A DNA stretch of 6,160 nucleotides from Actinomycetes bacterium (GTDB lineage Bacteria; Actinomycetota; Actinomycetes; Streptosporangiales; Streptosporangiaceae). The first letter of the stretch is position 1. Each line of letters starts with the position of its first letter. A model generated the notes under the pieces. It was not told where the DNA came from. It made no database searches and saw nothing but the letters and a program-made list of their open reading frames with translations. Shown piece by piece: positions 1 to 5,466 of the stretch. A program made the position numbers and the translations under genes. The stretch covers positions 1-6,160 of the forward strand of contig JAFACJ010000265.1 of the NCBI GenBank assembly GCA_023425615.1, written 5' to 3'.

Positions 1-693
1 CCGCCACAGCGCCCCCACATACTGGATCGTCACCAGCCGGCCGGCCTTCACCTCCCCGCCCGTCCCCTTCTTCACCTCACGGACGGCCAGGTCCTTCGGC
101 GCAGCGCCCCGCGGCACCGCCACCGTCGGCACCGCCCCCGCCGACACCTCCGGCAGCCCCTGCTCCCCGCCGAACGCCGCCGCGCCCTGCACCGACTCGG
201 ACTTCGCGTGCGCCGCCACCACGTCCAGCACGTACACCAGCGAGTCGTCACCCTTGATCTGCAACGACTCCCGGCCCTTGTCCCCGTAACCCTCCTTCGG
301 CGGGATCACCGCCACCACCCGGGAACCGACCTTCGCGCCCACCAGCGCCCGCTTCAACCCCTTCACCAGGCTCCACGACGGCATCGCCACCGGCACACCG
401 CCCTGGAAGCTGTTACCGATCATCGTCGAGGCGCCGTCCTTCGACCAGGTGTAGCTGACGTAGTCCACCACCACCAGATCGCCCTGGACGACCTTCCTGC
501 CCTCGCCCTCCACCGGCGTCGCCAGCTCGAACTCCCCCGAAGGCGCCTCCCCCTTGGGGAACTTCACCTCGGGCAGCGCCCCGAACTTCCCGCCCACCTC
601 CACCTGAGGCTCGGCTGACCCGTCCCCCGAACAGGCTGAAAGCGACAAAGCCAGCAAAACAGGCACAGCCAGCAGACAGGCGAAACGACGCAT
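1..693 (-). CDS. FKBP-type peptidyl-prolyl cis-trans isomerase, lipoprotein with two FKBP domains (3' end outside window)
   Basis: The visible part is the first 231 residues; the C-terminus lies beyond base 1. Residues 1-21 are a lipoprotein signal peptide: RR near the N-terminus, a hydrophobic stretch, then the lipobox L-S-A-C with the lipidated cysteine at 21. A Gly/Glu/Pro-rich linker follows. A first FKBP-like domain runs from about 65 to 159 and holds the signature GLKRALVGAKVG...VIPPKEGYG. A second domain opens at about 200 and reaches the strand containing YVGALW at the window edge. FKBP domains catalyse prolyl isomerisation and help protein folding. The lipobox places the protein outside the cytoplasmic membrane, unlike the cytosolic proteasome genes upstream. 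The ATG at 693 is preceded by GAGG nine bases upstream (706-703). It follows pafA after a 102-base gap with a strong hairpin, so it is probably a separate unit. The family is secure; the substrate and the activity of the degenerate first domain are unknown. Confidence 0.88.
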   Translation of the reverse strand, partial: MRRFACLLAVPVLLALSLSACSGDGSAEPQVEVGGKFGALPEVKFPKGEAPSGEFELATPVEGEGRKVVQGDLVVVDYVSYTWSKDGASTMIGNSFQGGVPVAMPSWSLVKGLKRALVGAKVGSRVVAVIPPKEGYGDKGRESLQIKGDDSLVYVLDVVAAHAKSESVQGAAAFGGEQGLPEVSAGAVPTVAVPRGAAPKDLAVREVKKGTGGEVKAGRLVTIQYVGALWR

Positions 694-733
694 CAACGGG
701 TACCTCGGGTCGCAGAGACAAGAACGGGCTGCA

Positions 734-739
734 ACCCTA
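734..739 (-). promoter_or_regulatory. candidate -10 hexamer TAGGGT upstream of the FKBP gene
   Basis: TAGGGT on the minus strand fits the actinobacterial TANNNT -10 pattern and ends 40 bases before the ATG at 693. No good -35 is visible at the usual spacing. The hexamer overlaps the distal foot of the 738-779 hairpin. The same hexamer lies 38-46 bases upstream of prcB and pup, which is the main reason for listing it. Confidence 0.3.
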
Positions 740-779
740 CCGGCCCGTAACCTCCCGCACGAGGGGTTACAGGCCGGTA
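738..779 (-). terminator. long hairpin downstream of pafA, probable terminator without a U-tract
   Basis: Bases 738-754 pair with 763-779 and 756 pairs with 761, giving up to 18 pairs with one C-A mismatch (746/771), one G-T wobble (753/764) and a second mismatch near the tip. It begins 16 bases after the pafA stop codon. No T-run follows on the minus strand, so it would be the U-less type of hairpin often proposed as a terminator in high-GC actinomycetes. It could also be an mRNA 3'-end stabiliser or act in both directions. Confidence 0.6.
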
Positions 780-795
780 AAAACACCCGCTCCGC

Positions 796-2154
796 CTACA
801 TCCCGGCGATCAACTTGTCCACCCGCTCATCCACCGAACGGAACGGGTCCTTGCACAGCACCGTCCGCTGCGCCTGATCGTTCAACTTCAGATGCACCCA
901 GTCCACCGTGAAATCACGGCGCTTCTCCTGAGCCTTCTTGATGAACTCCCCGCGCAACCGCGCACGCGTCGTCTGCGGCGGCACCGACTTCGCCTCGAAG
1001 ATCGCCAGATCCTGAGTGACCCGCTCCACCGCACCCCGCTTCTCCAGCAGGTAGTACAACCCGCGACCACGATGCACATCGTGATACGCCAGATCCAGCT
1101 GAGCCACCCGCGGACTCGACAGAGGCAGGTCGTACTTCCGCCGGTACCGCTCGATCAACTGGTACTTCGTCACCCAGTCGATCTCCCGCGACACCAGATC
1201 CAGATCCCCCGTCTCCACCGCCGTCAACGTCCGATCCCACAACTCCAGCACCCGCTGCACCGTCGGATCCTGACCCCGCCGATCCATGAAGTCCTTCGCC
1301 TTCGCGAAATACTCACGCTGGATCTCCAGCGAAGAAGCCTCACGCCCATTGGCCAGCCGCACCTTCCGCCGGCCCGTCATGTCATGCGACACCTCACGGA
1401 TCGCCCGGATCGGGTTCTCCAGCGTCAGATCCCGCATCACCACCCCGGCCTCGATCATCCGCAGCACCAGGTCCGTGGCACCCACCTTCAACAGCATCGT
1501 CGTCTCCGACATGTTGCTGTCGCCCACGATCACATGCAGCCGCCGGAACCGCTCGGCATCCGCATGCGGCTCATCCCGCGTATTGATGATCGGCCGCGAA
1601 CGCGTCGTCGCGCTCGACACACCCTCCCAGATGTGCTCCGCCCGCTGCGACACGCAGTAAACCGCGCCCCGCGGCGTCTGCAGCACCTTCCCCGCACCAC
1701 AGATGATCTGACGCGTCACCAGATACGGAATCAGCACATCCGCCAGCCGGCCGAATTCCCCATGCCGCCCCACGAGATAGTTCTCATGGCACCCATAGGA
1801 GTTCCCCGCCGAATCCGTGTTGTTCTTGAACAGATAGATGTCCCCGGCGATCCCCTCCTCCCGCAGACGCCGCTCGGCGTCCACCAGAAGCCCCTCCAGG
1901 ATCCGCTCACCCGCCTTGTCGTGCGTGACCAGATCGACCACGCTGTCGCACTCAGGCGTCGCATACTCAGGATGACTGCCGACGTCCAGATAGAGCCGCG
2001 CCCCGTTCCGCAGGAACACGTTGCTGCTCCGGCCCCAGGACACCACCCGGCGGAACAGATAACGCGCCACCTCATCAGGTGACAACCGCCGCTGCCCGCG
2101 GAAGGTGCAGGTGACCCCGTACTCGTTCTCGAGCCCGAAAATGCGCCTGTCCAC
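796..2154 (-). CDS. pafA: Pup--protein ligase PafA
   Basis: This 452-residue protein has the usual PafA length. PafA uses ATP to phosphorylate the C-terminal glutamate of Pup, then joins it by an isopeptide bond to a substrate lysine, marking the protein for the proteasome. It belongs to the carboxylate-amine ligase fold shared with glutamine synthetase and Dop. The N-terminus carries the FGLENEYGV motif, with Glu9 at the position of the metal/nucleotide-binding glutamate. The segment [17 protein letters not shown] (residues 53-69) contains Asp57, the expected catalytic aspartate. Another conserved block, [19 protein letters not shown], lies at 110-128. The start is GTG at 2154, matching the conserved N-terminus. 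AAGG lies seven bases upstream, but a -10-like hexamer also ends six bases upstream, so the mRNA may be leaderless. It lies 155 bases after prcA. The identification is very secure. Confidence 0.98.
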   Translation of the reverse strand: MDRRIFGLENEYGVTCTFRGQRRLSPDEVARYLFRRVVSWGRSSNVFLRNGARLYLDVGSHPEYATPECDSVVDLVTHDKAGERILEGLLVDAERRLREEGIAGDIYLFKNNTDSAGNSYGCHENYLVGRHGEFGRLADVLIPYLVTRQIICGAGKVLQTPRGAVYCVSQRAEHIWEGVSSATTRSRPIINTRDEPHADAERFRRLHVIVGDSNMSETTMLLKVGATDLVLRMIEAGVVMRDLTLENPIRAIREVSHDMTGRRKVRLANGREASSLEIQREYFAKAKDFMDRRGQDPTVQRVLELWDRTLTAVETGDLDLVSREIDWVTKYQLIERYRRKYDLPLSSPRVAQLDLAYHDVHRGRGLYYLLEKRGAVERVTQDLAIFEAKSVPPQTTRARLRGEFIKKAQEKRRDFTVDWVHLKLNDQAQRTVLCKDPFRSVDERVDKLIAGM

Positions 2155-2160
2155 ACCTCG

Positions 2161-2190
2161 ACCTTATGCGCCAGGAGCCCAAGATGTCAG
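2161..2190 (-). promoter_or_regulatory. candidate promoter for pafA, predicted to give a leaderless mRNA
   Basis: On the minus strand a -35-like CTGACA (2190-2185; five of six match TTGACA) is followed by an 18-base spacer and a -10-like TAAGGT (2166-2161, fits TANNNT). Six bases then separate it from the GTG start codon at 2154. The predicted +1 is therefore the G of the start codon. The AAGG inside the -10 could act as a ribosome site only on transcripts that read through from prcA. Confidence 0.55.
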
Positions 2191-2222
2191 TGCCCGGCAC
2201 CCGCATTCTCACAACTCACCGA

Positions 2223-2240
2223 GACCACCCCCGACCACCC
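2223..2240. repeat. direct repeat GACCACCC, two copies with a 10-base period
   Basis: GACCACCC occurs at 2223-2230 and 2233-2240, one helical turn apart, in the prcA-pafA gap. It lies 33-50 bases upstream of the candidate pafA -35. It could be an activator site, or a chance repeat in C-rich sequence. Confidence 0.3.
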
Positions 2241-2309
2241 GATGAACAAAGCACAACAGGACCGCCCCAGACGGAAAACCCGCCCGGAAACGGCCCTGTG
2301 TCAGAGAAC

Positions 2310-3023
2310 TCAGTCCTCCGCCGACGCACCCCCACGCGAAGACGCCAGCAACTCATCGATCCGCGCCGCCGGCAACCGCCGGAACAACCGCCGCGCCCGG
2401 TTGCGGTCCAACACCGCCACCTCCAGCTTCTCGGCCTCCAGCACCCGCTCCGCGTCCTGCTGCTGCAACGCGTGCACCGCGATCTGCAACGCCTCCGCCA
2501 GGCTCTCCCCGTCCCGGTAACGCTCCTTCAGCGCCGTCGCCACCGCGTCCGCGGCACCGCCCATCGCCACGAACCCGTGCTCATCGGCAACCGAACCATC
2601 GAACGTCAACCGGTAGATCTGATCGCTGTCGGCGTCCTCCCCCACCTCCGCCACGACCAGCTCCACCTCATACGGCTTCGTCTGCTCCGTGAAGATCGCA
2701 CCCAGGCTCTGCGCGTACGCGTTCGCCAGCCCCCGCGCCGTCACATCCGAACGGTCGTACATGTAACCGTTCACATCCGCGTACCTGACACCCGCCAGCC
2801 GCAACTGCTCGAACTCGTTGTACTTCCCCACCGCCGCGAAAGCGATACGGTCATAGATCTCCGAGATCTTGTGCAGCGCACGCGACGGATTGTCCGCCAC
2901 GAACAAGATCCCATCGTCGTACTGCAGGACCACCACCGAACGGCCCCGCGCGATCCCCTTCCGCGCATAGTCGGCGCGGTCCTTCATCTGCTGCTCTGGC
3001 GCGACGTAGAACGGCATCGTCAT
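2310..3023 (-). CDS. prcA: 20S proteasome alpha subunit PrcA
   Basis: PrcA is 237 residues, close to the bacterial alpha-subunit norm. Seven copies form each outer ring of the 20S core; the ring gates substrate entry and docks the activating ATPase (ARC/Mpa). The N-terminus [12 protein letters not shown] is a typical gate segment. The conserved blocks [20 protein letters not shown] (16-35), [20 protein letters not shown] and [13 protein letters not shown] mark the alpha type. There is no propeptide and no N-terminal Thr nucleophile. The ATG at 3023 was chosen because AAGGAGGT (3038-3031), a near-perfect Shine-Dalgarno, lies seven bases upstream; an in-frame ATG two codons later is less well placed. 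The gene starts 34 bases after the prcB stop, so the two are almost certainly cotranscribed. The C-terminal tail is Ser/Gly/Ala/Glu rich and looks disordered. Confidence 0.98.
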   Translation of the reverse strand: MTMPFYVAPEQQMKDRADYARKGIARGRSVVVLQYDDGILFVADNPSRALHKISEIYDRIAFAAVGKYNEFEQLRLAGVRYADVNGYMYDRSDVTARGLANAYAQSLGAIFTEQTKPYEVELVVAEVGEDADSDQIYRLTFDGSVADEHGFVAMGGAADAVATALKERYRDGESLAEALQIAVHALQQQDAERVLEAEKLEVAVLDRNRARRLFRRLPAARIDELLASSRGGASAED

Positions 3024-3030
3024 CTTCTCG

Positions 3031-3038
3031 ACCTCCTT
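3031..3038 (-). promoter_or_regulatory. strong ribosome binding site of prcA
   Basis: AAGGAGGT on the minus strand sits seven bases before the ATG at 3023. It fixes the start and is the best Shine-Dalgarno match in the window, lying in the short prcB-prcA gap. Confidence 0.85.
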
Positions 3039-3057
3039 GGGGGACTACCCGAACCGG

Positions 3058-3900
3058 CTACCGCAACGGGGCGTTCGGCCCGCCCGGCGACTCATGACGC
3101 GCCTCCACCACGGCCCGCGCCACCTCACCCACCTCACCGTCGGGCACCCGCCGGTACCCCTCATCGGTGATCTCCGCCAGCACCGGGAAGATGCCCCGCG
3201 CCAGATCAGGGCCACCCGTCGCCGAGTCGTCATCCGCCGCGTCGTACAACGCCTGCACGCACACCAGCACGGCGTCCTCACGCGACAGATCAGGCCGCCA
3301 CAGCTTCTTCAACGAGCCCTTCGCGAACACCGAGCCCGAACCGATCGAATGGAAGTCGTGCTCCTCATACCTGCCGCCCGCCGCGTCGTACGAGAAGATC
3401 CGCCCGACGCCCCGCTCCAGGTCATAGCCCGCGAACAGCGGCACCACCACCAGACCCTGCATCGCCATCCCCAGGTTCCCCCGGATCAGCGTCGCCAGCC
3501 GGTTCGCCTTCCCCTCCAGGGACAGCAGCCGGCCCTCCATCTTCTCGTAATGCTCCAGCTCCACCTGGAACAACCGGGTCATCTCCAACCCGATCCCCGC
3601 CGTCCCGGCGATCGCCACCGCCGAGTACTCATCAGCCGGGAACACCTTCTCGATGTCCCGCTGGGCGATCACGTTCCCCGCCGTCGCCCGGCGGTCACCC
3701 GCCATCACCACGCCGCCCGGGAACGTCACCGCCACGATCGTCGTCGCATGCGGGATGTTCAACCGCTCCGCACCCCCCTGCACCACCCGGCCCCCGGGGA
3801 GCATCTCGGGCCGGTACGCCCCCAGAAAGTCCGCGAAAGACGACGACACCGAGTCCATGAACACCCCCGGGAGACTACCGCTCATCGGCACTGACGCCAT
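3058..3900 (-). CDS. prcB: 20S proteasome beta subunit PrcB (proprotein)
   Basis: PrcB is a 280-residue proprotein forming the two inner, catalytic heptameric rings of the 20S core. The mature chain should begin at Thr53 in the sequence [15 protein letters not shown], leaving a 52-residue propeptide and 228 mature residues. Counting the nucleophile as Thr1, Asp17 (Asp69 in GDRR) and Lys33 (Lys85 in IEKVF) are both present, so the catalytic set is complete. The residue before the cleavage point is Ala52 (codon GCG), where Gly is the usual choice. The ATG at 3900 was chosen because AAGGAG (3910-3905) lies four bases upstream; ATGs at 3885 and 3858 have no such site. The frame stays open upstream to 4182, but that part has no family resemblance and overlaps the HNH gene. 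It is followed 34 bases later by prcA. Confidence 0.97.
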   Translation of the reverse strand: MASVPMSGSLPGVFMDSVSSSFADFLGAYRPEMLPGGRVVQGGAERLNIPHATTIVAVTFPGGVVMAGDRRATAGNVIAQRDIEKVFPADEYSAVAIAGTAGIGLEMTRLFQVELEHYEKMEGRLLSLEGKANRLATLIRGNLGMAMQGLVVVPLFAGYDLERGVGRIFSYDAAGGRYEEHDFHSIGSGSVFAKGSLKKLWRPDLSREDAVLVCVQALYDAADDDSATGGPDLARGIFPVLAEITDEGYRRVPDGEVGEVARAVVEARHESPGGPNAPLR

Positions 3901-3938
3901 GCGACTCCTTCCCCAGCACACCGGTAGAACCTGCCTCG

Positions 3939-3944
3939 ACCCTA
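3939..3944 (-). promoter_or_regulatory. candidate -10 hexamer TAGGGT upstream of prcBA
   Basis: TAGGGT (TANNNT class) ends 38 bases before the prcB ATG, giving a leader of about 30 bases that contains the AAGGAG ribosome site. The hexamer at 17-base spacing upstream, TGCGCA, matches the -35 consensus at only three positions, so this is a weak call supported by the matching placement at other genes here. Confidence 0.33.
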
Positions 3945-4044
3945 CTGACATTTGGCCCCACTGCGCATGCCGCGAGATCTTCCCCCAGTCCGCCCACGGC
4001 GAACCACCCACACCCCTCAGATCCCCTTCGCCACCGGAATGTGA

Positions 4045-4066
4045 CCTTCCCGCCCTCACGGGAAGG
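4045..4066 (-). terminator. hairpin spanning the stop codon of the HNH-like gene, possible weak terminator
   Basis: A perfect 8-base-pair stem (4045-4052 with 4059-4066) encloses a six-base loop that includes the TGA stop codon (4058-4056). No T-tract follows on the minus strand. It may mark the 3' end of the HNH transcript before the prcBA promoter region, or merely slow readthrough. Confidence 0.4.
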
Positions 4067-4829
4067 GCACCCGCGGGTTCACCGGCCTGCCTCCCCCGTG
4101 CCACAGCAGATACGACGCCGCACGCTGCAGCACCCGCCGGTCGTCCCGCACGAACCCCGGCATCGCGTTGCAGGTGAAGCACAGCATCTCCCGCACCTCA
4201 CCCGTCGCATGATCATGATCGATGTGCTCGGCGGGCTTCTCCTCGCAGATCGCGCACAGCCCGTCCTGGAAGACCAGCATCTTCCGCACGTCCTCGGGGG
4301 TCAGACCGTAGGACCGCTTCAGATGGTCGCGAGCACTCCGCACCTTCCGGCACGCCTTGCACTCCGAGGACAGGCCGTCCTTCGTCCTCCGGTTCTTGTC
4401 CCATCTCACGTGCGGCACGGCCTCCTTGCAGGTGGGGCACCACTTGAACCCGGGCTGCACCGTGACACGCTCTCTGGTCTTCCGCCCCTGACGCTCGGCC
4501 CGCTCCCGGTAGGTCCGTTGCGCCCGTTTGCGCGTACATGGCTTGCAGTAAAAACCATGCCCGTCGGGATAGGACTTATTGCGCCCGAATTCCTCTGATG
4601 TCTTGACCTCTCCGCAGTCCGGACATCTTTTTCCCTTCGCCACGACCTCTTCCGACGAGACCGGCTTTCGGATCTCCTTCCCCCCCGCCGCCAGCCGCTT
4701 CTCCCGACGGGCACGCGCCGCCGCACTCGTGCACGGCCCGCATCGGCGCGAGAGATTATCCCGCTGGCTCAGGTCGACACTGAAATCCTGGAGCGGTTTG
4801 TCCAGATCACACCCTGGGCATCGCTTCAT
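4056..4829 (-). CDS. endonuclease VII/HNH-like protein with four CxxC...CxxC zinc-ribbon units
   Basis: The protein is 257 residues from the chosen start. It contains four paired-cysteine modules: C4/C7 with C30/C33; C69/C72 with C95/C98; C131/C134 with C157/C160; and C192/C195 with C217/C220. The first three share a K-x-CP-x-C opening. The last is an HNH module, CAIC...HIDHDHATG...CFTCN, resembling the recombination endonuclease VII family. In T4 endonuclease VII the zinc ligands C23/C26/C58/C61 and residues D40, H41 and N62 map to C192/C195/C217/C220, D204, H205 and N221, so the core appears intact. Long Arg/Lys-rich linkers suit nucleic-acid binding. The ATG at 4829 has AGGA seven bases upstream; an ATG at 4850 is a possible alternative, adding seven residues. 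The gene sits between pup and prcB and is AT-richer near its 5' end. No pupylation role is known; nuclease activity is inferred, not shown. Confidence 0.85.
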   Translation of the reverse strand: MKRCPGCDLDKPLQDFSVDLSQRDNLSRRCGPCTSAAARARREKRLAAGGKEIRKPVSSEEVVAKGKRCPDCGEVKTSEEFGRNKSYPDGHGFYCKPCTRKRAQRTYRERAERQGRKTRERVTVQPGFKWCPTCKEAVPHVRWDKNRRTKDGLSSECKACRKVRSARDHLKRSYGLTPEDVRKMLVFQDGLCAICEEKPAEHIDHDHATGEVREMLCFTCNAMPGFVRDDRRVLQRAASYLLWHGGGRPVNPRVPFP

Positions 4830-4865
4830 GCGCGATTCCTGCTCGTTCATGCCCGGAAGAGTAGG

Positions 4866-4917
4866 CCAAAACAAAAGAGCTCGCACAGGGATTCGAAGAA
4901 TCCTCCATGCGAGCCCT
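4866..4917 (-). terminator. intrinsic (Rho-independent) terminator downstream of pup
   Basis: On the minus strand the outer stem pairs 4908-4914 with 4879-4885 (GCTCGCA/TGCGAGC) and can extend by three pairs, one a wobble, to 4917/4876. An inner perfect six-pair stem (4898-4903 with 4889-4894) has a three-base loop. A T-rich tract TTTGTTTTGG (4875-4866) follows at once. It begins about 50 bases after the pup stop codon. It is the only classical U-tailed terminator I see in the window, and it implies that pup is largely uncoupled from the genes below it. Confidence 0.75.
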
Positions 4918-4943
4918 GGCAAAATAAGAGCCAGATAGTAACA

Positions 4944-4959
4944 TCCGAACTAAATCGGA
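4944..4959 (-). other. small hairpin just after the pup stop codon
   Basis: TCCGA (4944-4948) and TCGGA (4955-4959) form a five-pair stem with a six-base loop, eight bases from the pup stop. It is followed by AT-rich sequence and may contribute to the pup mRNA 3' end together with the larger terminator. Confidence 0.3.
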
Positions 4960-4967
4960 CATACTAG

Positions 4968-5177
4968 CTACTCTCCCCCCTTTTGCACATATGAGCGAAT
5001 AAAATCCTCGGCATTCTCCTCAAGGACCTCATCGATCTCATCGAGAATGGCGTCCACATCGTCCGACAGTTTGTCCTGGCGCTCCTGCAGGTCGGAGGAG
5101 GCTTCGGCGGTGGTCTCCTCGACCTCTTCGGTCTGGCGGGTGGTCTGCTTCTGTCCGCCTGTGTCCTTGGTGGCCAT
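4968..5177 (-). CDS. pup: prokaryotic ubiquitin-like protein Pup, encoded with a C-terminal GGE
   Basis: Pup is 69 residues, starting MATKDTGGQKQTT. It is a Glu/Asp/Thr-rich, intrinsically disordered tag that PafA attaches to lysines and that the proteasomal ATPase recognises by forming a coiled coil. The region from about residue 28 to 58 (LQERQDKL...DEIDEVLEE) is the predicted helical ATPase-binding segment. The end, FIRSYVQKGGE, is the conserved tail. The final codons are GGG GGA GAG TAG, so the terminal Glu is encoded directly and Dop deamidation is not required, unlike mycobacterial GGQ forms. The ATG at 5177 was chosen for the conserved N-terminus and for GGAGGAG (5189-5183) five bases upstream; the frame is open to 5243 but the extra residues are not Pup-like. 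The last 20 or so codons use AT-rich forms (TTT ATT, TCA TAT, CAA) unlike the first half. Confidence 0.98.
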   Translation of the reverse strand: MATKDTGGQKQTTRQTEEVEETTAEASSDLQERQDKLSDDVDAILDEIDEVLEENAEDFIRSYVQKGGE

Positions 5178-5182
5178 TGGGG

Positions 5183-5190
5183 CTCCTCCC
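5183..5190 (-). promoter_or_regulatory. ribosome binding site of pup
   Basis: GGGAGGAG on the minus strand lies five bases before the ATG at 5177. It decides this start against the upstream in-frame start at 5243. Confidence 0.8.
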
Positions 5191-5199
5191 GTACGTGCG

Positions 5200-5221
5200 G
5201 CGTTACGCTGTCGCGTTACGC
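5200..5221. promoter_or_regulatory. tandem palindrome GCGTTACGC x2, operator-like, upstream of pup
   Basis: GCGTTACGC, itself a palindrome around a central T, occurs exactly at 5200-5208 and 5213-5221, separated by TGTC, with centres 13 bases apart. The flanks extend symmetry to GGCG...CGCC. It lies directly downstream of the candidate -10 (5229-5224), where a bound protein could block initiation, and ten bases upstream of the ribosome site. No known regulator is recognised. Confidence 0.5.
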
Positions 5222-5223
5222 CG

Positions 5224-5229
5224 ACCCTA
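5224..5229 (-). promoter_or_regulatory. candidate -10 hexamer TAGGGT upstream of pup
   Basis: TAGGGT ends 46 bases before the pup ATG and touches the tandem palindrome. No convincing -35 is seen at 16-18 base spacing. An alternative TANNNT, TACGGT (5287-5282), lies further upstream. Confidence 0.35.
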
Positions 5230-5412
5230 CCCGCGACCGTCACGCAGCGGACGGCGTGTGTTTTCCGCCCTCAGCAGAGCGACCGTAGGTCGTTAGGGTT
5301 ATCGCCTTCCACGGGCCTACTGAAACGGGCAAATTGCGCAGGAAGCTGACGGGGTCTCAGCGGTCCCGTACTGCCGTCGGCCACGAGGGGCGTCCTGAGT
5401 GCGGCGGCGGGC

Positions 5413-5429
5413 TCCCAGGGGCTCTGGGA
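5413..5429 (-). terminator. second hairpin downstream of dop
   Basis: TCCCAG (5413-5418) pairs with CTGGGA (5424-5429) around a five-base loop, six bases beyond the larger dop hairpin. The tandem arrangement supports a termination region, though neither hairpin has a T-tract. Confidence 0.35.
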
Positions 5430-5435
5430 ACGGCT

Positions 5436-5466
5436 CAGGGCCCCGTACGGGTGGTACGGGGCCCTG
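5436..5466 (-). terminator. 13-base-pair hairpin downstream of dop, probable terminator
   Basis: A perfect 13-pair stem (5436-5448 with 5454-5466) with a five-base loop starts 28 bases after the dop stop codon. No T-run follows in the minus direction, so it would be a U-less actinobacterial terminator or a 3'-end stabiliser for dop mRNA. Confidence 0.6.

Noticed and set aside
892..2082. Long plus-strand open frame antisense to pafA
   Set aside because: Its product is dominated by Arg, His, Pro, Leu and Gln with no recognisable domain, as expected of an antisense frame over a high-GC gene. PafA on the other strand is certain.
2166..3170. Plus-strand open frame antisense to prcA and the prcA-pafA gap
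   Set aside because: Same Arg/His/Pro-rich composition, no family resemblance, and it would cover the secure prcA gene.
3037..3894. Plus-strand open frame antisense to prcB
   Set aside because: It mirrors the prcB coding region exactly and has antisense-type composition.
3901..4182. Upstream extension of the prcB frame
   Set aside because: The extra residues resemble nothing in the family and overlap the HNH gene, while the ATG at 3900 has a clear AAGGAG site.
4876..4917. tRNA-like fragment (acceptor-like stem plus TTCGAA) that might be an attachment site
   Set aside because: The TTCGAAT cannot sit in a seven-base loop closed by a five-pair T stem, and no other tRNA arms or CCA are present. 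The T-rich tail fits a terminator.
4851..4922. Upstream extension of the HNH frame to a TTG at 4922
   Set aside because: There is no ribosome site, the residues are hydrophobic and unrelated to the family, and the stretch is the pup terminator hairpin.
5178..5243. Upstream in-frame start for pup adding 22 residues
   Set aside because: The MATKDTGG N-terminus and the GGAGGAG site fix the start at 5177. The longer form would also begin upstream of the candidate -10.
5294..5299. TAGGGT on the plus strand as a divergent promoter
   Set aside because: No plus-strand gene follows; the downstream sequence is antisense to dop, and no -35 is present.
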